Origin: Burkholderiales bacterium
GTDB taxonomy: Bacteria > Pseudomonadota > Gammaproteobacteria > Burkholderiales > Burkholderiaceae_C
Direction of reading: 5' to 3'
NCBI GenBank assembly: GCA_016191525.1
Contig: JACPOK010000022.1
Coordinates: 1 to 41,977, forward strand
DNA: 41,977 nt
In this document: positions 40,881 to 41,977 of the stretch, piece by piece
Layout: each line of letters opens with the position of its first letter
Position numbering within the stretch: position 1 is the stretch's first letter
Notes under the pieces: model-generated
Database searches by the model: none
The model's input: the letters and a program-made list of their open reading frames with translations, nothing else
Told to the model about the DNA's origin: nothing
Program-made: the position numbers and the translations under genes

Positions 40881-41753
40881 ATGAAGATCGCCGCGTACCT
40901 CGACCAGGGCCAGCCCCAAGTGGGCATCGTTTCGTCCGACCTGCAAGGCATTCTGCCGCTCGACCTGCCCATCGCGCAACGCGTGCTCGGCGCCTTGCCC
41001 ATTGTCGAGTTGCTGGCCGCGGGCCAGGCGATGCCGCCGACCCTGGCGCCTGTCGCGCTGGGCGCCGTGCAGCTCATAGCGCCCATTCCCCGGCCGAGGC
41101 GCAACATCTTCTGCGTGGGCAAGAATTACCACGCGCACGCCAGGGAATTCGCCGGCAGCGGCTTTGACAGCAGCGCTGCTGCCGGCGCGATTCCCACCGT
41201 GCCGATCTATTTCAGCAAGGTGCCCGAATCGGTCTGCGGCCCGGGCGACGACATCCGCATGCCGGGGGACGTCTCCAGCGCCATCGACTACGAGGTGGAA
41301 CTCGCGGTGATCATCGGCAACGGCGGCAAGGGCATCAAGGCCGCCGACGCCATGAAGCACGTGTGGGGCTACACCATCATCAACGACGTCACCGCGCGCG
41401 ACTGGCAGTCGCGCCACTCGCAGTGGCTGCTGGGCAAGTCGTTCGACACTTTCTGCCCCATGGGCCCGTGGCTGGTGAGCGCCGACGAGATGGACGGCAC
41501 CAAGACCCAGGTGCGCTGCTTCGTCAACGGCGAAAAGCGCCAGGACGCCAGCACCACCGACCTGATCTTCGACATTCCCACGCTGATCGAAACCCTGTCG
41601 GCCGGCATCACGCTCTACCCTGGCGACGTCATCGCCACCGGCACGCCGGTGGGCGTGGGCATCGGCTTCAAGCCGCCGAAGTACCTGAAGGCGGGTGACG
41701 TGGTGCGGCTGGAGATCGACGGCATCGGCACGCTGGAAAACACGGTGCGCTAG
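40881..41753 (+). CDS. Fumarylacetoacetate hydrolase (FAH) family protein
   Basis: 290 residues from the ATG at 40881. The C-terminal two thirds is a full FAH fold: RNIFCVGKNYHAHAREF, PIYFSKVPESVCGPGDDIRMP, the metal-binding IDYEVELAVIIG (Glu-x-Glu) with an Asp in INDVTARDWQ, GKSFDTFCPMGPWLV, STTDLIFDIPTLIETLSAGITLYPGDVIATGTPVGVGIGFKPPKYLKAGDVV. Typical of enzymes that cleave C-C bonds of acylpyruvates or isomerise/decarboxylate ring-cleavage products of aromatic catabolism; the exact substrate is not readable. All expected metal ligands seem present. Divergent from the Bug-receptor operon. A hairpin 52 bp after the stop may end the transcript. Confidence 0.9.
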   Translation: MKIAAYLDQGQPQVGIVSSDLQGILPLDLPIAQRVLGALPIVELLAAGQAMPPTLAPVALGAVQLIAPIPRPRRNIFCVGKNYHAHAREFAGSGFDSSAAAGAIPTVPIYFSKVPESVCGPGDDIRMPGDVSSAIDYEVELAVIIGNGGKGIKAADAMKHVWGYTIINDVTARDWQSRHSQWLLGKSFDTFCPMGPWLVSADEMDGTKTQVRCFVNGEKRQDASTTDLIFDIPTLIETLSAGITLYPGDVIATGTPVGVGIGFKPPKYLKAGDVVRLEIDGIGTLENTVR

Positions 41754-41804
41754 GTCCTCACGGCAAAGACGGGGCCGGGCAGGCCGCGGCGCATCCACGA
41801 GGCG

Positions 41805-41823
41805 GTCAGCGCTTTGCGCTGAC
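41805..41823 (+). terminator. Hairpin downstream of the FAH-family gene
   Basis: Perfect 8-bp stem GTCAGCGC/GCGCTGAC with a TTT loop. There is no T run after it, so it may be a factor-dependent end or part of the adjoining repeat rather than a true intrinsic terminator. Confidence 0.4.
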
Positions 41824-41826
41824 TGC

Positions 41827-41955
41827 CCTGGGTTTGTCCGTTCTTGCGGCCCGTCGCGAAACTCGCTGCGGGCCCTAAGGCCCCTTCGCTCAAGCAGCCG
41901 CGACGAGTCAGATCACGAAGCGCTGCGCGCGGCCGCAACAACGGACAAACCCAGG
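41827..41955. repeat. 129-bp element with 25-bp terminal inverted repeats
   Basis: The 25-bp arms at 41827-41851 (beginning CCTGGGTTTGTCCGTT) and 41931-41955 are inverted copies with a single mismatch. Inside are a second inverted pair, CGTCGCG (41852-41858) with CGCGACG (41899-41905), and a GGGCC-CTAA-GGCCC hairpin (41870-41883). The layout is that of a small palindromic mobile or REP/MITE-like element. No target-site duplication is clear at the edges and no transposase is present. Confidence 0.65.
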
Positions 41956-41977
41956 CGCCCCGCGAAACGATGCGCCG

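Noticed and set aside
41750..41941. 63-codon minus-strand open frame at the right edge
   Set aside because: It lies almost wholly within the hairpin and the inverted-repeat element, with no ribosome binding site; better explained as non-coding repeat.

Overview
The window (41,977 bp, high GC) looks like chromosomal DNA of a beta-proteobacterium of the order Burkholderiales, most likely Comamonadaceae or a near relative. The evidence is four Bug/TctC-type periplasmic receptors, a DUF1840 gene, a DUF4148 gene, aromatic-acid CoA ligases next to Liv-type ABC transporters, and a short double-hairpin repeat near 25.63-25.68 kb of a kind I recall from Comamonadaceae intergenic DNA. I see no rRNA, tRNA, CRISPR array, phage or transposase gene. 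Family calls come from reading the translated sequence by eye; no database search was run.

Layout. (1) 1-7820 (+): the 3' part of a giant DUF11/SdrD-like surface protein, translationally coupled to a predicted outer-membrane beta-barrel protein. (2) 7821-8780: an AT-rich gap with a terminator, then a lipoprotein resembling the N-terminal half of OmpA-type lipoproteins. (3) 8799-12643: a MarR regulator and a benzoate/2-aminobenzoate-type CoA ligase (-), divergent from a cyclopropane-fatty-acid-synthase-like methyltransferase and a DUF1840 protein (+). (4) 12651-15089 (-): two Bug receptors around a small conserved hypothetical protein. (5) 15219-25643: a Crp/Fnr-type regulator (+) divergent from a set of (-) genes encoding a solute-binding protein, a long-chain-type acyl-CoA ligase, a complete Liv-type ABC transporter (G, H, M, K, F) and a PaaK-like ligase. 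(6) 25694-27494 (+): a 23S rRNA pseudouridine synthase and an orphan solute-binding protein. (7) 27491-32533 (-): an archaic (Csu/spore-coat-U type) chaperone-usher pilus operon. (8) 32851-35816 (+): a four-helix membrane protein, a QseB/PmrA-like response regulator, its sensor kinase, and a secreted DUF4148 protein. (9) 35880-41977: a small doubtful ORF, htpG, a leaderless ModA-like protein with two Bug receptors, a fumarylacetoacetate-hydrolase family enzyme, and a large inverted repeat at the window edge.

How the parts work together. Region 5 reads as an uptake-plus-CoA-activation unit for an unidentified carboxylic acid. Two of its promoters share an 18-bp dyad placed about 41.5 bp before the predicted transcription start, with the same spacing to a TAGGMT -10 element, which is the class II geometry expected for the adjacent Crp-family regulator. 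In region 8 the DUF4148 promoter has four exact GCTAA repeats with an 11-bp period, and the promoter of the regulator operon has two similar repeats at the same distance from its -10. This matches PmrA/QseB-type binding sites and gives a defined, testable regulon. These two circuits, the PaaK-like enzyme without a recognisable phosphate-binding loop, the proline/valine-rich protein in the pilus operon, and the giant DUF11/barrel pair are the most unusual parts of the window.
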